From Lautropia dentalis (GTDB lineage: Bacteria; Pseudomonadota; Gammaproteobacteria; Burkholderiales; Burkholderiaceae_E), in assembly GCF_003892345.1 (NCBI RefSeq), contig NZ_RRUE01000001.1, positions 1,628,078-1,692,077 on the forward strand: a stretch of 64,000 bases of DNA, given 5' to 3'. The position numbers and the translations under genes are program-made. Shown here one piece after another: positions 53,726 through 61,894 of this stretch; the stretch's first letter is position 1; every line of letters starts with the position of its first letter. The notes under the pieces are model-generated. The model had not been told where the DNA came from and ran no database searches. It saw nothing but the letters and a program-made list of their open reading frames with translations.

Positions 53726-54516
53726 ATCCCATTGTCAGTCGTGTTCTCGAGCGTCACCGCAACAAGCTGCTGATGTCGGCGGCCCTGCTGTGTGGCGGTG
53801 TGGCGGTTTACGCCGGTTCCCAGTATGTCAACGAGCAGGTGCAGGCCGAGCGGGCCCGCCTGCAGGTGCCCGACCAGCAGACGGTCGAGGTGGTGGTGGC
53901 CAGCGCTGCCCTGGTGCCGGGCGACACGATCAGCGCAGCCAACATGGCGGTGCGTTCGGTGCCGGTCGATTATGTGCCCAGCGGGGCCGTCACCCCCGAC
54001 CAGTTCGAGGCGCTGGATGGCCAGCGGCTGATGCAGCCGATGCATCCCGGAGAAATCCTGTCTGCCCACGCACTGGAATCGGCAGACCGCCAGATGTTCT
54101 CGTCGCGGGTGCGTCCTGGCATCCGTGCCATGACCATTTCGGTGGACGAGATCAATTCCATTTCCGGCATGCTGCAGCCCGGTGACCGGGTGGACCTGCT
54201 GCTGACGGCGCGGCCACCCTCGGCCGATGGTCGCGGTGAGGCCGCGCACGATGCCACGGTGCCGCTGCTGCAGAACCTGCTGGTGATGGCCACCGGGCGG
54301 CAGGTGCGCCCCGGTGATGCGGGTGAGGGCGAGGGCCGCAGTTTTTCGGCGGTGACGGTGGAGGTGACGCCCGAACAGGCGCAGCGTCTGATCGTGGCGC
54401 AGCGTGCCGGCCGGCTGACGGCCGTACTGCGCAACCCGGGCGATGGTGAGCCAATGAATACCGCAGCCTGCCCGTGCTCCCGTGGTGCCGCGTCGTGCGG
54501 TGGTACGGCGCGATGA
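53722..54516 (+). CDS. cpaB: Flp pilus assembly protein CpaB, truncated by frameshift
   Basis: A 264-residue product. One membrane anchor (NKLLMSAALLCGGVAVYAGS) is followed by the SAF domain (VEVVVASAALVPGDTISAAN) and the RcpC/CpaB domain (QMFSSRVRPGIRAMTISVDE, LQPGDRVDLLLTARPP). After AVLRNPGDGEP the frame goes into unrelated Cys/Gly residues and stops at 54516. The family-like continuation, including RRDERPQMIVGG, is in the +1 frame from 54458. Both known domains are complete, so the short protein may still work. CpaB binds the secretin as part of Tad assembly. Confidence 0.85.
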   Translation: MNPIVSRVLERHRNKLLMSAALLCGGVAVYAGSQYVNEQVQAERARLQVPDQQTVEVVVASAALVPGDTISAANMAVRSVPVDYVPSGAVTPDQFEALDGQRLMQPMHPGEILSAHALESADRQMFSSRVRPGIRAMTISVDEINSISGMLQPGDRVDLLLTARPPSADGRGEAAHDATVPLLQNLLVMATGRQVRPGDAGEGEGRSFSAVTVEVTPEQAQRLIVAQRAGRLTAVLRNPGDGEPMNTAACPCSRGAASCGGTAR

Positions 54517-54970
54517 GCGCCCGCAGATGATCGTCGGTGGCATGGGACAGGCGGCAATGGGGCGGATGCCATCGTACAGCCTGGGCGGTCGTGCAGCCGG
54601 CCTGCCTGCGCAGGAAACCGGGGCCTCACCATGGGCCCATGCCTATGGGGTTGCCGGAAACATGGCGGGTGGCAGTGTTGGCATCGCACCTGCGGCGGGG
54701 GCCGTGCCTCCGGCGGGTTCCACGCCTTCTTTGGGCGCCGTGCCCGCTGTCGGGGCCGCATCTGCCGTGGGTTCCACGCTCTCCGTGGGCCCCAGACCGG
54801 CAGCTGGAGCCACGCCTGCGGCGGGGGGCGCCGTATCCCCGGTGGGGGCCACACTGGGGCGGGCCTCCGTGTCTGACAGAGGTTCCGCGAGAGGACCGGC
54901 TGGAACACCCGCTGCCTCTGCCGCGGCTGGTGCTGCATCTGCGGCATCCGCCCTGGCCGGCCGTTTCTGA
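54458..54970 (+). pseudogene. Displaced C-terminal part of CpaB
   Basis: This frame is open from just after a stop at 54455-54457. It begins IPQPARAPVVPRRAVVRRDE and reaches RPQMIVGG, the usual CpaB C-terminal signature, then an Ala/Gly/Pro/Ser-rich tail of about 120 residues with repeated PAAG and PSVG-type units. Removing one base near 54457 would join it to the N-terminal CpaB. It could be a sequencing slip, a real pseudogene, or a separately translated piece from GTG 54482, but no Shine-Dalgarno favours that. Confidence 0.65.
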
Positions 54971-54989
54971 GCACCTGGCCGCCTGACCG

Positions 54990-55030
54990 ATCCTGGCGCG
55001 CGGGAACGAACACGTCCACGACTCGCGCCA
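54990..55030 (+). repeat. Dispersed intergenic repeat, copy 7 (diverged)
   Basis: TCCTGGCGCGCGGGAACGAA, CACGTCCACGACTCGCGCC. It matches the right half of the core, in the gap between cpaB and cpaC. Confidence 0.5.
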
Positions 55031-55133
55031 GTTCCGAATACCTGCCTGTCCGGGCTGCTGCATGGCCTTGTGTTGTGTTCCGCGCATCCCGACAGCGCTT
55101 CTCCAATCCAGATTTCATTCAACGGTGTTTCCC

Positions 55134-56792
55134 ATGTTCCACGCCACACCGGCCAGCCACCTGTTCTGGCCACGTACCCTCTCTGTGGCCCTGCTGGCCG
55201 CGTTCTCCCTGCAATCCACGCCTGCCCTGGCGGCTTCCAAGCCGGTGGGGACGGCCGCCGCCGGCGGCACCCCGGTCCGTTCTTCTGCCGCGGTGTCTGC
55301 TGTCGCCGGACATTCCGCGGCACGGTCTTCGGCACAGCCCGGTGCTCCTGCAGCGCCGGACGCGCTGGAGGGACTGCTGGCACGGGTGACGGCGCGCACG
55401 CCCGCCGCACCCGCCGCGCCTGCTGCTGCCAGCGACCGCCGGGCGATTCTGCTGGCCGCGGCCGAGCGGCAGAAGGCGCTTGCGTCGGCGCCTGCCGCCT
55501 CTGCCGCCGTTCATGAAGCGCGTACTTCGATGCAGGCAGGGCCGGTTGCACCGGGCGCGACATCCGGGGTGGAAACGCTCACGCTGTCCCTCGGCCAGGG
55601 GCATCTGCTGGAGGTGGGCGATGTGAAACGGGTGGCACTGGGCTCCGGCCGGGTGCTGCAGGCCAACTGGCTGGACAACCGGCAGATCCTGCTGATTCCG
55701 GAAGCCCCGGGCGACACCACGCTGCATCTGTGGCTGCGCAATGGCCAGATCCGTATCTTCCAGATTCACGTGACCAGCGCCAATGGCGAGCGCCTGGCCG
55801 CGGAAATGAATGCAGTGCTGGGTGAGCGCAGCGGCGTGCGTGCCCGGGCCCTGGGAGACCGCATCCTGCTGGAGGGAGAAAACCCGACGGAAGAGGGCGC
55901 CTGGCGTGCTGCCGAGCTGACCCAGCGCCATCCGCAGGTGGTCAATCTGGTGACGCGTCGTGGTTTCGAGCAGATGATCAGCCTCGAGGTGAAGATGATC
56001 GAGATCGGCCGCAATGCGCTCAAGCAGCTGGGCGTGCGCTGGCAGGGGGGCAATGGTGCCGGGGACTGGGCGGTGGCCGGGCCGAGCTTCGGTGTGATCG
56101 GGGATTTCAAGCGTCATGCAGCCTTCCTGCCCGGCGGTGCGGCGCAGTCGCATGGCCTGCCCACGGCCCCCTACGTGTCGCCCTTTGCGGCGACCTGGGG
56201 TATGGCCTCGTCGCTGTCGACCATGATCGACATGATGGTGCAGAACGGTGATGCGGCCGTGCTGGCCGAGCCGCGCCTGTCCACGCGCTCCGGCGGCAAG
56301 GCGCGCTTCGTGGCCGGCGGCGAGCTGCCCATCCCGGTGCTCGGCGCCAATGGTTCGGCCAATGTGGATTTCAAGGAATATGGCGTGCGCTTCGAGGTCG
56401 AACCCCGGCTCAATGACCAGGGTGTGATTTCGGCGGCCCTGCATACGGAGGTCTCGTCGATCGACGAGGAGGTGCAGGTGATGGGCGTGCCCGGCCTGCG
56501 CAAGCAGAGCGCCAATACCGACGTGAACCTGCGTCCCGGCGAGACGCTGGTGATTGCCGGCATGGTGCGCAGCGAGATGTCCCGGGCGGTAACGAAAATT
56601 CCGGGGCTGGGCGATCTGCCCATTCTGGGTCATCTGTTCAAGTCCAAACGCTTCCGTCAGCGCGAGTCCGAAATGGTGGTGCTGATCACCCCGCGGCTGA
56701 GTGGCCAGGGACAGGGGGGTGTGGATGCACGTGCCCAGGCGCTCGAAACCCGTGCCCGCGACCTGAAGAAAAGCATCGACATGCTGGACTGA
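55134..56792 (+). CDS. cpaC: Type II/III secretion-type outer membrane secretin, CpaC/RcpA
   Basis: A 552-residue secretin forming the outer-membrane pore of the Tad system. The start MFHATPASHLFWPRTLSVAL begins a signal peptide ending near ALAAS. An Ala/Pro-rich segment of about 110 residues follows. The N-terminal PilN-type domain is ETLTLSLGQGHLLEVGDVKR and the region to about 220. The secretin core includes EVKMIEIGRNALKQLGVRWQ, KARFVAGGELPIPVLGANGS and VNLRPGETLVIAGMVRSEMS, ending SEMVVLITPRLSG. The Ala-rich leader makes it longer than many CpaC proteins. No ribosome binding site is obvious. Confidence 0.92.
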   Translation: MFHATPASHLFWPRTLSVALLAAFSLQSTPALAASKPVGTAAAGGTPVRSSAAVSAVAGHSAARSSAQPGAPAAPDALEGLLARVTARTPAAPAAPAAASDRRAILLAAAERQKALASAPAASAAVHEARTSMQAGPVAPGATSGVETLTLSLGQGHLLEVGDVKRVALGSGRVLQANWLDNRQILLIPEAPGDTTLHLWLRNGQIRIFQIHVTSANGERLAAEMNAVLGERSGVRARALGDRILLEGENPTEEGAWRAAELTQRHPQVVNLVTRRGFEQMISLEVKMIEIGRNALKQLGVRWQGGNGAGDWAVAGPSFGVIGDFKRHAAFLPGGAAQSHGLPTAPYVSPFAATWGMASSLSTMIDMMVQNGDAAVLAEPRLSTRSGGKARFVAGGELPIPVLGANGSANVDFKEYGVRFEVEPRLNDQGVISAALHTEVSSIDEEVQVMGVPGLRKQSANTDVNLRPGETLVIAGMVRSEMSRAVTKIPGLGDLPILGHLFKSKRFRQRESEMVVLITPRLSGQGQGGVDARAQALETRARDLKKSIDMLD

Positions 56793-56872
56793 GTCTTGCA
56801 GAAACACCTGCGCTTCGGGTGCAGGGCGCGCTACCACCGGGCCGGATGCAGCGTTGAGGGACATGGCCAAAC

Positions 56873-56910
56873 GGCCTAGGCCATCCGGCCAGCCGTGACA
56901 AATGTTCCAC
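56873..56910. promoter_or_regulatory. Second GGCCTAGGCC palindrome with neighbouring motif
   Basis: GGCCTAGGCC (56873-56882), then GACAAATGTTCCAC (56897-56910). The latter resembles the reverse of GTGGACATTGTC beside the copy at 53355. It is in the 185-bp gap upstream of cpaF, about 70-100 bp before the start codon. Confidence 0.35.
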
Positions 56911-56977
56911 GACGCCGGCTTTCGCTTGCGCTGAAATGGGCGGGTGAACAGCACCATCTACACAGGGTGATACGAAC

Positions 56978-59392
56978 ATGCTTGAAATCGTGATCGAGGA
57001 AGAGGGTCGGGAAAGCCGGACCGTGCGGGTCAGCCAGTTCCCGTGCCAGATCGGCCGTGGCCGCGAGGCCGGAGTGCAGCTGTCGGGCTGGCGCATCGCC
57101 CGGGTGCATGCCGAGCTGCAGCGCATCGGCCGGGGCATCAAGCTGGTGGACCAGGGCACGCTGGTCGGCACACGCGTCAATGGCGAGCGGATCGTCGAAT
57201 ATGGTCCGCTCTCGGAGAAGGATGAAATCGAGGTGGCCGGCTACCGCCTGCGGGTGCAGGGCGACGCGCTGCGCCAGGCAGGGCCCCAGCCGGATGCCCG
57301 GTTGTTCGGGGATGAGGGGGCCGGAGGCAGGGAGGCTGGAGGCAGGGAGCCTCGGGCACTGCATGGCGGTGCGGGCGTGCTGCGGCCACTGCAGGGGACT
57401 TCGGGTGTGCCGGCTGGGGTCGGGGCGGATACGGATGGTGCTGCAGAAGAGACCTCGCGACAGCTGGCCGATGCGGTGATCCGCCAGGCCGCCCGGCTGG
57501 ATAAGCAGGCACAGTCGGATGTGAAGGGGGGACGTGCAGGTTCCCTGCCCGGTGCCGCACACGCCATCCATGCAGCGGATGGCGCCCATGCCGTTGATGT
57601 CGTCCATGCAGCCGATACGGCCAGTGGAGCCGAGGCGGCCAATGTATCTGATGCGACCCGTGCGGCAGACGGCGCGGACAAGGCATATCGCGATGGCGAG
57701 GCGGGCATAATGCACCGTGCGGATATCGCCGCGCCGCATGATGGTATGGACGGGACCATGACACAGGTGCTGCAGGGCACTCCGGAACAGACGACGGCAG
57801 ACAGCGTCGGCATCTGCCGTACCGTCGGGGGCAGCCGTGGCGGCAACGCTGATGGCAGCCATGCCGCCGGGAACGGATTCTTCAGTGACAGTGACAACGG
57901 CAATGGCAGCGGCAGCAGTAACGACAACGGCAATGGCAACGGCAACCGGGGCCATGACGGCAACTCTCGTGCCGGCAGCGCCCAGCGCCATGCAGGCAGC
58001 ACGGGCAACCCCGCTGGCCATGCCGGCGCCCCGGGTACCGGCACCGGTTCCCGTCAGACCAGTGAAGACGAAGCCGAACAGGCCCGTCTGGCCGGTTACG
58101 CCCGGGCTGCGCAGGAGCAGACGAAGGCCCTGGGCTGGCGGCGGCTGGTGCAGCGCCAGCTGCTGGAGGTGATCGACCTGCGGCGCAGCAACCTGACGCA
58201 GTTTTCGGCCGACGAGGTGAAGGCCGAGGTGCGCTCGGCGGTGGAGCGGATCGTGGCGGAACTGAAGAACCTGCCGGAAGACATCGACCGTGAGATGCTG
58301 GTGCAGGACAGCGTGGACGAGGCCGTGGGGCTGGGGCCGCTGGAACGCCTGATGACCGATCCGCTGGTGAGCGAGATCATGGTCAACAGCGCGAGCGATA
58401 TTTTCGTGGAGCGCAAGGGCAAACTGCAGCAGGTGCCGCTGGCCTTTTCCGATGACAACGCCATCCGCAATGTGATCGAACGCATCGTGGCGCCGCTGGG
58501 CCGGCGCATCGACGAATCCTCACCGCTGGTGGATGCCCGGCTGCCCGATGGTTCGCGGGTCAATGCCATCATTCCGCCGGTGGCGCTGAAGGGGCCGAGC
58601 ATCACCATCCGCCGTTTCAACCGCACGGTGATGACGCCTGCCACGCTGGTGCAGAATGCCAGTGCCTCGGCGGCGATGATGGAATTCCTGCGCATCAGTG
58701 TGGAGCAGCACAAGAGCATCATCGTCTCGGGCGGGACGGGCTCGGGCAAGACCACGCTGCTCAACGTGCTGTCCAACCTGATCCCGCAGGGTGAGCGGCT
58801 GATCACCATCGAGGATGCGGCCGAGCTGAAGCTGAATCACCCGCACCTGGTGTCGCTGGAATCCCGGCCACCCAATGCCGAGGGGCGCGGTGCCATCACC
58901 ATTCGCGATCTGGTCAAGAACGCGCTGCGGATGCGCCCGGACCGCATCATCGTCGGTGAATGCCGGGGGGCCGAAGCGCTGGACATGGCGCAGGCGATGA
59001 ACACCGGCCACGAGGGCTCCATGACCACCGTCCACGCCAACACGCCGCGCGATGTGCTGTCGCGGCTGGAGGTGCTGATGCTGATGGCGGGGCTGGATCT
59101 GCCGGTGACGGCGCTGCGCGAACAGATTGCCAGCGCCGTGGACCTGATCATTCACCAGGCGCGGTTTTCCGATGGGTCGCGCCGCATCACGTCGATCACC
59201 GAGGTGTGCGGGGTGGAGAGCGGCAAGATCCAGTCGCACGAAATCTTCCGCTTCGAACAGACGGGAATCGGCGCCGACGGAAAGATCATCGGCCGCTTCA
59301 GGGCGTGCGACGAAGTGCCGTCGTTTTACGAGGCGCTGCGTGACCGCGGCGTGAAGGTCGATTTCAGCATTTTCGAGGACCACGACAAATGA
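56978..59392 (+). CDS. cpaF: Tad ATPase CpaF with N-terminal FHA domain
   Basis: An 804-residue protein with two recognised parts. Residues 1-95 are a forkhead-associated domain (QFPCQIGRGREAGVQLSGWR, RIARVHAELQ, NGERIVEYGPLSEKDEIEVA), which in other proteins binds phosphothreonine. Residues about 370-804 are a CpaF/TadA secretion ATPase: Walker A GGTGSGKTT at 585-593 (K591), then TIEDAAELKLNHPHLVSLES, LRMRPDRIIVGECRGAEALD and MTTVHANTPRDVL. The linker (about 105-365) is Ala/His/Asp-, then Asn/Gly-rich and probably disordered. It powers pilus assembly. A CACAGGGTGA sequence lies ahead of the start. Confidence 0.94.
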   Translation: MLEIVIEEEGRESRTVRVSQFPCQIGRGREAGVQLSGWRIARVHAELQRIGRGIKLVDQGTLVGTRVNGERIVEYGPLSEKDEIEVAGYRLRVQGDALRQAGPQPDARLFGDEGAGGREAGGREPRALHGGAGVLRPLQGTSGVPAGVGADTDGAAEETSRQLADAVIRQAARLDKQAQSDVKGGRAGSLPGAAHAIHAADGAHAVDVVHAADTASGAEAANVSDATRAADGADKAYRDGEAGIMHRADIAAPHDGMDGTMTQVLQGTPEQTTADSVGICRTVGGSRGGNADGSHAAGNGFFSDSDNGNGSGSSNDNGNGNGNRGHDGNSRAGSAQRHAGSTGNPAGHAGAPGTGTGSRQTSEDEAEQARLAGYARAAQEQTKALGWRRLVQRQLLEVIDLRRSNLTQFSADEVKAEVRSAVERIVAELKNLPEDIDREMLVQDSVDEAVGLGPLERLMTDPLVSEIMVNSASDIFVERKGKLQQVPLAFSDDNAIRNVIERIVAPLGRRIDESSPLVDARLPDGSRVNAIIPPVALKGPSITIRRFNRTVMTPATLVQNASASAAMMEFLRISVEQHKSIIVSGGTGSGKTTLLNVLSNLIPQGERLITIEDAAELKLNHPHLVSLESRPPNAEGRGAITIRDLVKNALRMRPDRIIVGECRGAEALDMAQAMNTGHEGSMTTVHANTPRDVLSRLEVLMLMAGLDLPVTALREQIASAVDLIIHQARFSDGSRRITSITEVCGVESGKIQSHEIFRFEQTGIGADGKIIGRFRACDEVPSFYEALRDRGVKVDFSIFEDHDK

Positions 59393-60255
59393 GCCTGTTT
59401 TCCGGAAACTGGTTCTGGGTGGGGGCAGTCGCCCTGGGGCTGGCGGTGGTGATGGCGGTGCTGGTGCTGGCCCCCGGTGCCGTGAAGGCAGGGGGTGATT
59501 ACCGCCGCCACTTCAGCGGCCGGGTCGGCCACGGCATGAAGGAGCTGCTGCTGTTCGTGGACGTGGACCGGCTGTTTCGCGCCAACCTGCTGCTGTGCCT
59601 GGTGGCTTGTGCGCTGGTCTGGTTGCTGACGGGTTCGCTCTTTCTGGTGCTGGTGAGCGTGGCCCTGTTGGGCGCGCTGCCTTCCCTGCTGATTGCGCAT
59701 CTGGGTGCGCAGCGCAGAAAGCAGTTTGCCCGCCAGCTGCCCGACGCGATGATGCTGATCGGTGGTGCGGTGCGCGCCGGCGCCAGCATGACGCTGGCAC
59801 TGCGCCAGATGGCCAGCGAACTGCCGGCCCCCGGTGGCCAGGAGTTCGACCTGCTGCTGCGCGAATTGCGGCTGGGGGTGACGCTGGACGATGCGCTCTT
59901 CAGTCTGGAAAAACGCATGGGCTGTGATGACCTGCGGCTTTTCGGAGCGGCGGTGCGGATTGCCAACGAAAGCGGCGGCAACCTGGCTGAGACGCTGGAA
60001 AGGCTGGCCGACACCATGCGCAAGAAAATGGCGCTGGAAGACAAGATCATGGCGCTGACCTCACAGGGGCGCATGCAGGGCTGGGTAATGGTGGTTCTGC
60101 CGCTGGGCGTGGGGGCTGCGCTGTTTGCCATCCAGCCGGATGCGATGACGCCGCTGATCCACAGCTGGCAGGGCTGGGTCACCTGTGGGGTGGTTGCCAT
60201 CCTGGAAGTGGTGGGGCTGCTGTTCATCCGCCGCATCATGGCCATCGACATCTGA
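59389..60255 (+). CDS. tadB: Tad platform protein TadB
   Basis: A 288-residue inner-membrane protein of the GspF family. It has two N-terminal spans (VGAVALGLAVVMAVLVLAPG; CLVACALVWLLTGSLFLVLV), the cytoplasmic GspF domain (QFARQLPDAMMLIGGAVRAG, ASMTLALRQMASELPAPGGQ, RLGVTLDDALFSLEKRMG) and two C-terminal spans. It forms the assembly platform with TadC that the ATPase acts on. It overlaps cpaF by 4 bp (ATGA). Confidence 0.92.
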   Translation: MSLFSGNWFWVGAVALGLAVVMAVLVLAPGAVKAGGDYRRHFSGRVGHGMKELLLFVDVDRLFRANLLLCLVACALVWLLTGSLFLVLVSVALLGALPSLLIAHLGAQRRKQFARQLPDAMMLIGGAVRAGASMTLALRQMASELPAPGGQEFDLLLRELRLGVTLDDALFSLEKRMGCDDLRLFGAAVRIANESGGNLAETLERLADTMRKKMALEDKIMALTSQGRMQGWVMVVLPLGVGAALFAIQPDAMTPLIHSWQGWVTCGVVAILEVVGLLFIRRIMAIDI

Positions 60256-60415
60256 ACGGGTGCTGGCATCGAAATTTGAATGGCTGTATCGGGATCTGGG
60301 CGGCTGCATCGACATCCGGGCACGCCTGTCGGTCCGCGGACATGTTCCCGGGCGCCACTGGCATATGCATACCTGGTATCTGGGCATTCTCATCGGTCTT
60401 CAGAAGGAATCCATC

Positions 60416-61312
60416 ATGAGTCAATTTTTCTCCGGGGCCTTGCCCTTCCTGGCCATTGGCGCGCTGGTGCTGTGCGTCTGGCTCTTCATGCTGGCAGGCT
60501 CGCGTGTGGTGGCCGAGGTGCCACAGCAGCAGAAAAATGAATATCACGACGATCCACCGCGCTACTGGGTGCTGCTGGGCTGGCTGGGCCATGCCATGGC
60601 ATTCTGGGTAACGCCGCTCATTTCCAGCACCACCCGTCGCCGCCTGCAGGAGCAGCTGCGCAAGGCTGGTCTGGAGTTTTCGCTGACGGTGGAGCAGTTC
60701 GTGGCCGGTCAGGTGCTGGGTGCACTGATCGCCCTGCTTATTCTGGTGGTGCTGATGCTGCCGCATGGCCTGCCCAGTCTGCTCTGGTGCACGGTGGCCA
60801 TGGCGGTGGGGGGCTTTCTGCCGGCCAGCTGGCTGCGTGACCTGGGCGAGCGCCGCACACGCCAGATCGGCAAGGCGTTGCCCTTCTATCTGGACATCAT
60901 CACGCTGGCCATCGAGGCCGGGTCGAACATGACGGGGGCGCTGCAGCATGCCGTGGACAAGGGACCGTCCGGCCCGATGTGCGAGGAGCTGCGCCGGGTG
61001 CTGCGCGACATCCGTGCCGGCCGTACCCGTGCCGAATCGATGCGGGCCCTGGCCGAGCGGCTGCGCATGCCGGCGGTATCGAACTGGGTGGCGGCCATTC
61101 TGACGGCTGAAAAGCAGGGGGCCAGTCTGGGGCCTATCCTGCGGGCGCAGGCGGACCAGCGCCGCAACGAACGCTTCATGCAGGCCGAGGCCATGGCCCT
61201 GAAGGCACCAGTGAAAATGCTGTTCCCGCTGATGACGTGCATTTTCCCGTGCACCTTCATCATCGTGTTCTTCCCGATCGTCGTGCGCATCATGAACGAA
61301 GGACTTTTCTGA
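60416..61312 (+). CDS. tadC: Tad platform protein TadC
   Basis: A 298-residue inner-membrane GspF-type protein, the partner of TadB. It starts MSQFFSGALPFLAIGALVLC after AAGGAA. A GspF domain lies in the middle (RRRLQEQLRKAGLEFSLTVE, ALPFYLDIITLAIEAGSNMT, GASLGPILRAQADQRRNERF) and the protein ends in spans KMLFPLMTCIFPCTFIIVFF. A 160-bp gap separates it from tadB, in contrast to the tight overlaps elsewhere, so it may have its own start signals. Confidence 0.92.
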   Translation: MSQFFSGALPFLAIGALVLCVWLFMLAGSRVVAEVPQQQKNEYHDDPPRYWVLLGWLGHAMAFWVTPLISSTTRRRLQEQLRKAGLEFSLTVEQFVAGQVLGALIALLILVVLMLPHGLPSLLWCTVAMAVGGFLPASWLRDLGERRTRQIGKALPFYLDIITLAIEAGSNMTGALQHAVDKGPSGPMCEELRRVLRDIRAGRTRAESMRALAERLRMPAVSNWVAAILTAEKQGASLGPILRAQADQRRNERFMQAEAMALKAPVKMLFPLMTCIFPCTFIIVFFPIVVRIMNEGLF

Positions 61313-61335
61313 GAGTCTGGGCATTTCAGTCTTCT

Positions 61336-61459
61336 CCCTGACGATGGATGCTCCCCGGATGAAGGACTCTCCCCGGATGGCGGACTTTCCATGGATGATG
61401 GCTTTTCATGGACGATGACTTTCCCTGGGTGATGAGCTTTTCCGTGACGATGGACTTTT
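61336..61459 (+). repeat. Tandem array of seven ~18-bp degenerate repeats
   Basis: Units start at 61336, 61354, 61372, 61390, 61408 (16 bp), 61424 and 61442. The consensus is about CCCGGATGATGGACTTTC. It fills most of the 216-bp gap between tadC and the DUF192 gene. No spacers separate the units, so it is not a CRISPR array. The unit length is a multiple of three. Confidence 0.8.
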
Positions 61460-61528
61460 GAGAGCCTGGCACGACGGTTTTTTCAGACGATGGGCCTGTG
61501 CAAGCCTGACGTTTTTTCTTGAATCATC

Positions 61529-61894
61529 ATGAACACTTCCGTACGAATCCATACCCTCGTGGCCCGCCGCTGGTGGCAGCGTGCCCGGGGACTGATTGCC
61601 CGGCCACAGCCGCGGGCCGGTGCCGGCATGTATTTCCCGCACACCTGGTCGGTGCACGGCATGGGTATGGCCCATGCCCTGGACCTGGTCTTTCTGGATG
61701 CGCAGATGCAGGTGCTGCGCTGCTGCCGTCTGCCTGTGCTGGGTGTGCGCAGCTGCTGGCGTGCGCATGGTGTACTCGAGATGCGGTGCGGGGAAATTGC
61801 CCGTCTGGGCATTCGGCCGGGAATGCAACTGCAGCTCGATGAGGTGGCGGACATTTTCTGTGGGATGCCAGAGGCCGCAAGGCCGGCGCTGTGA
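61529..61894 (+). CDS. DUF192 family protein
   Basis: A 121-residue soluble protein. The DUF192 fold is recognised in RRWWQRARGLIARPQPRAGA, GMYFPHTWSVHGMGMAHALD, LVFLDAQMQVLRC and VLEMRCGEIARLGIRPGMQL. Many family members are exported; this one has no signal peptide. It begins MNTSVRIHTLVAR, and its function in a Tad locus is unknown, though similar genes occur next to tadC in related bacteria. Its stop overlaps the next gene by 4 bp. Confidence 0.85.
   Translation: MNTSVRIHTLVARRWWQRARGLIARPQPRAGAGMYFPHTWSVHGMGMAHALDLVFLDAQMQVLRCCRLPVLGVRSCWRAHGVLEMRCGEIARLGIRPGMQLQLDEVADIFCGMPEAARPAL

Noticed and set aside
61336-61459. CRISPR array
   Set aside because: Units are contiguous with no spacers and there are no cas genes.
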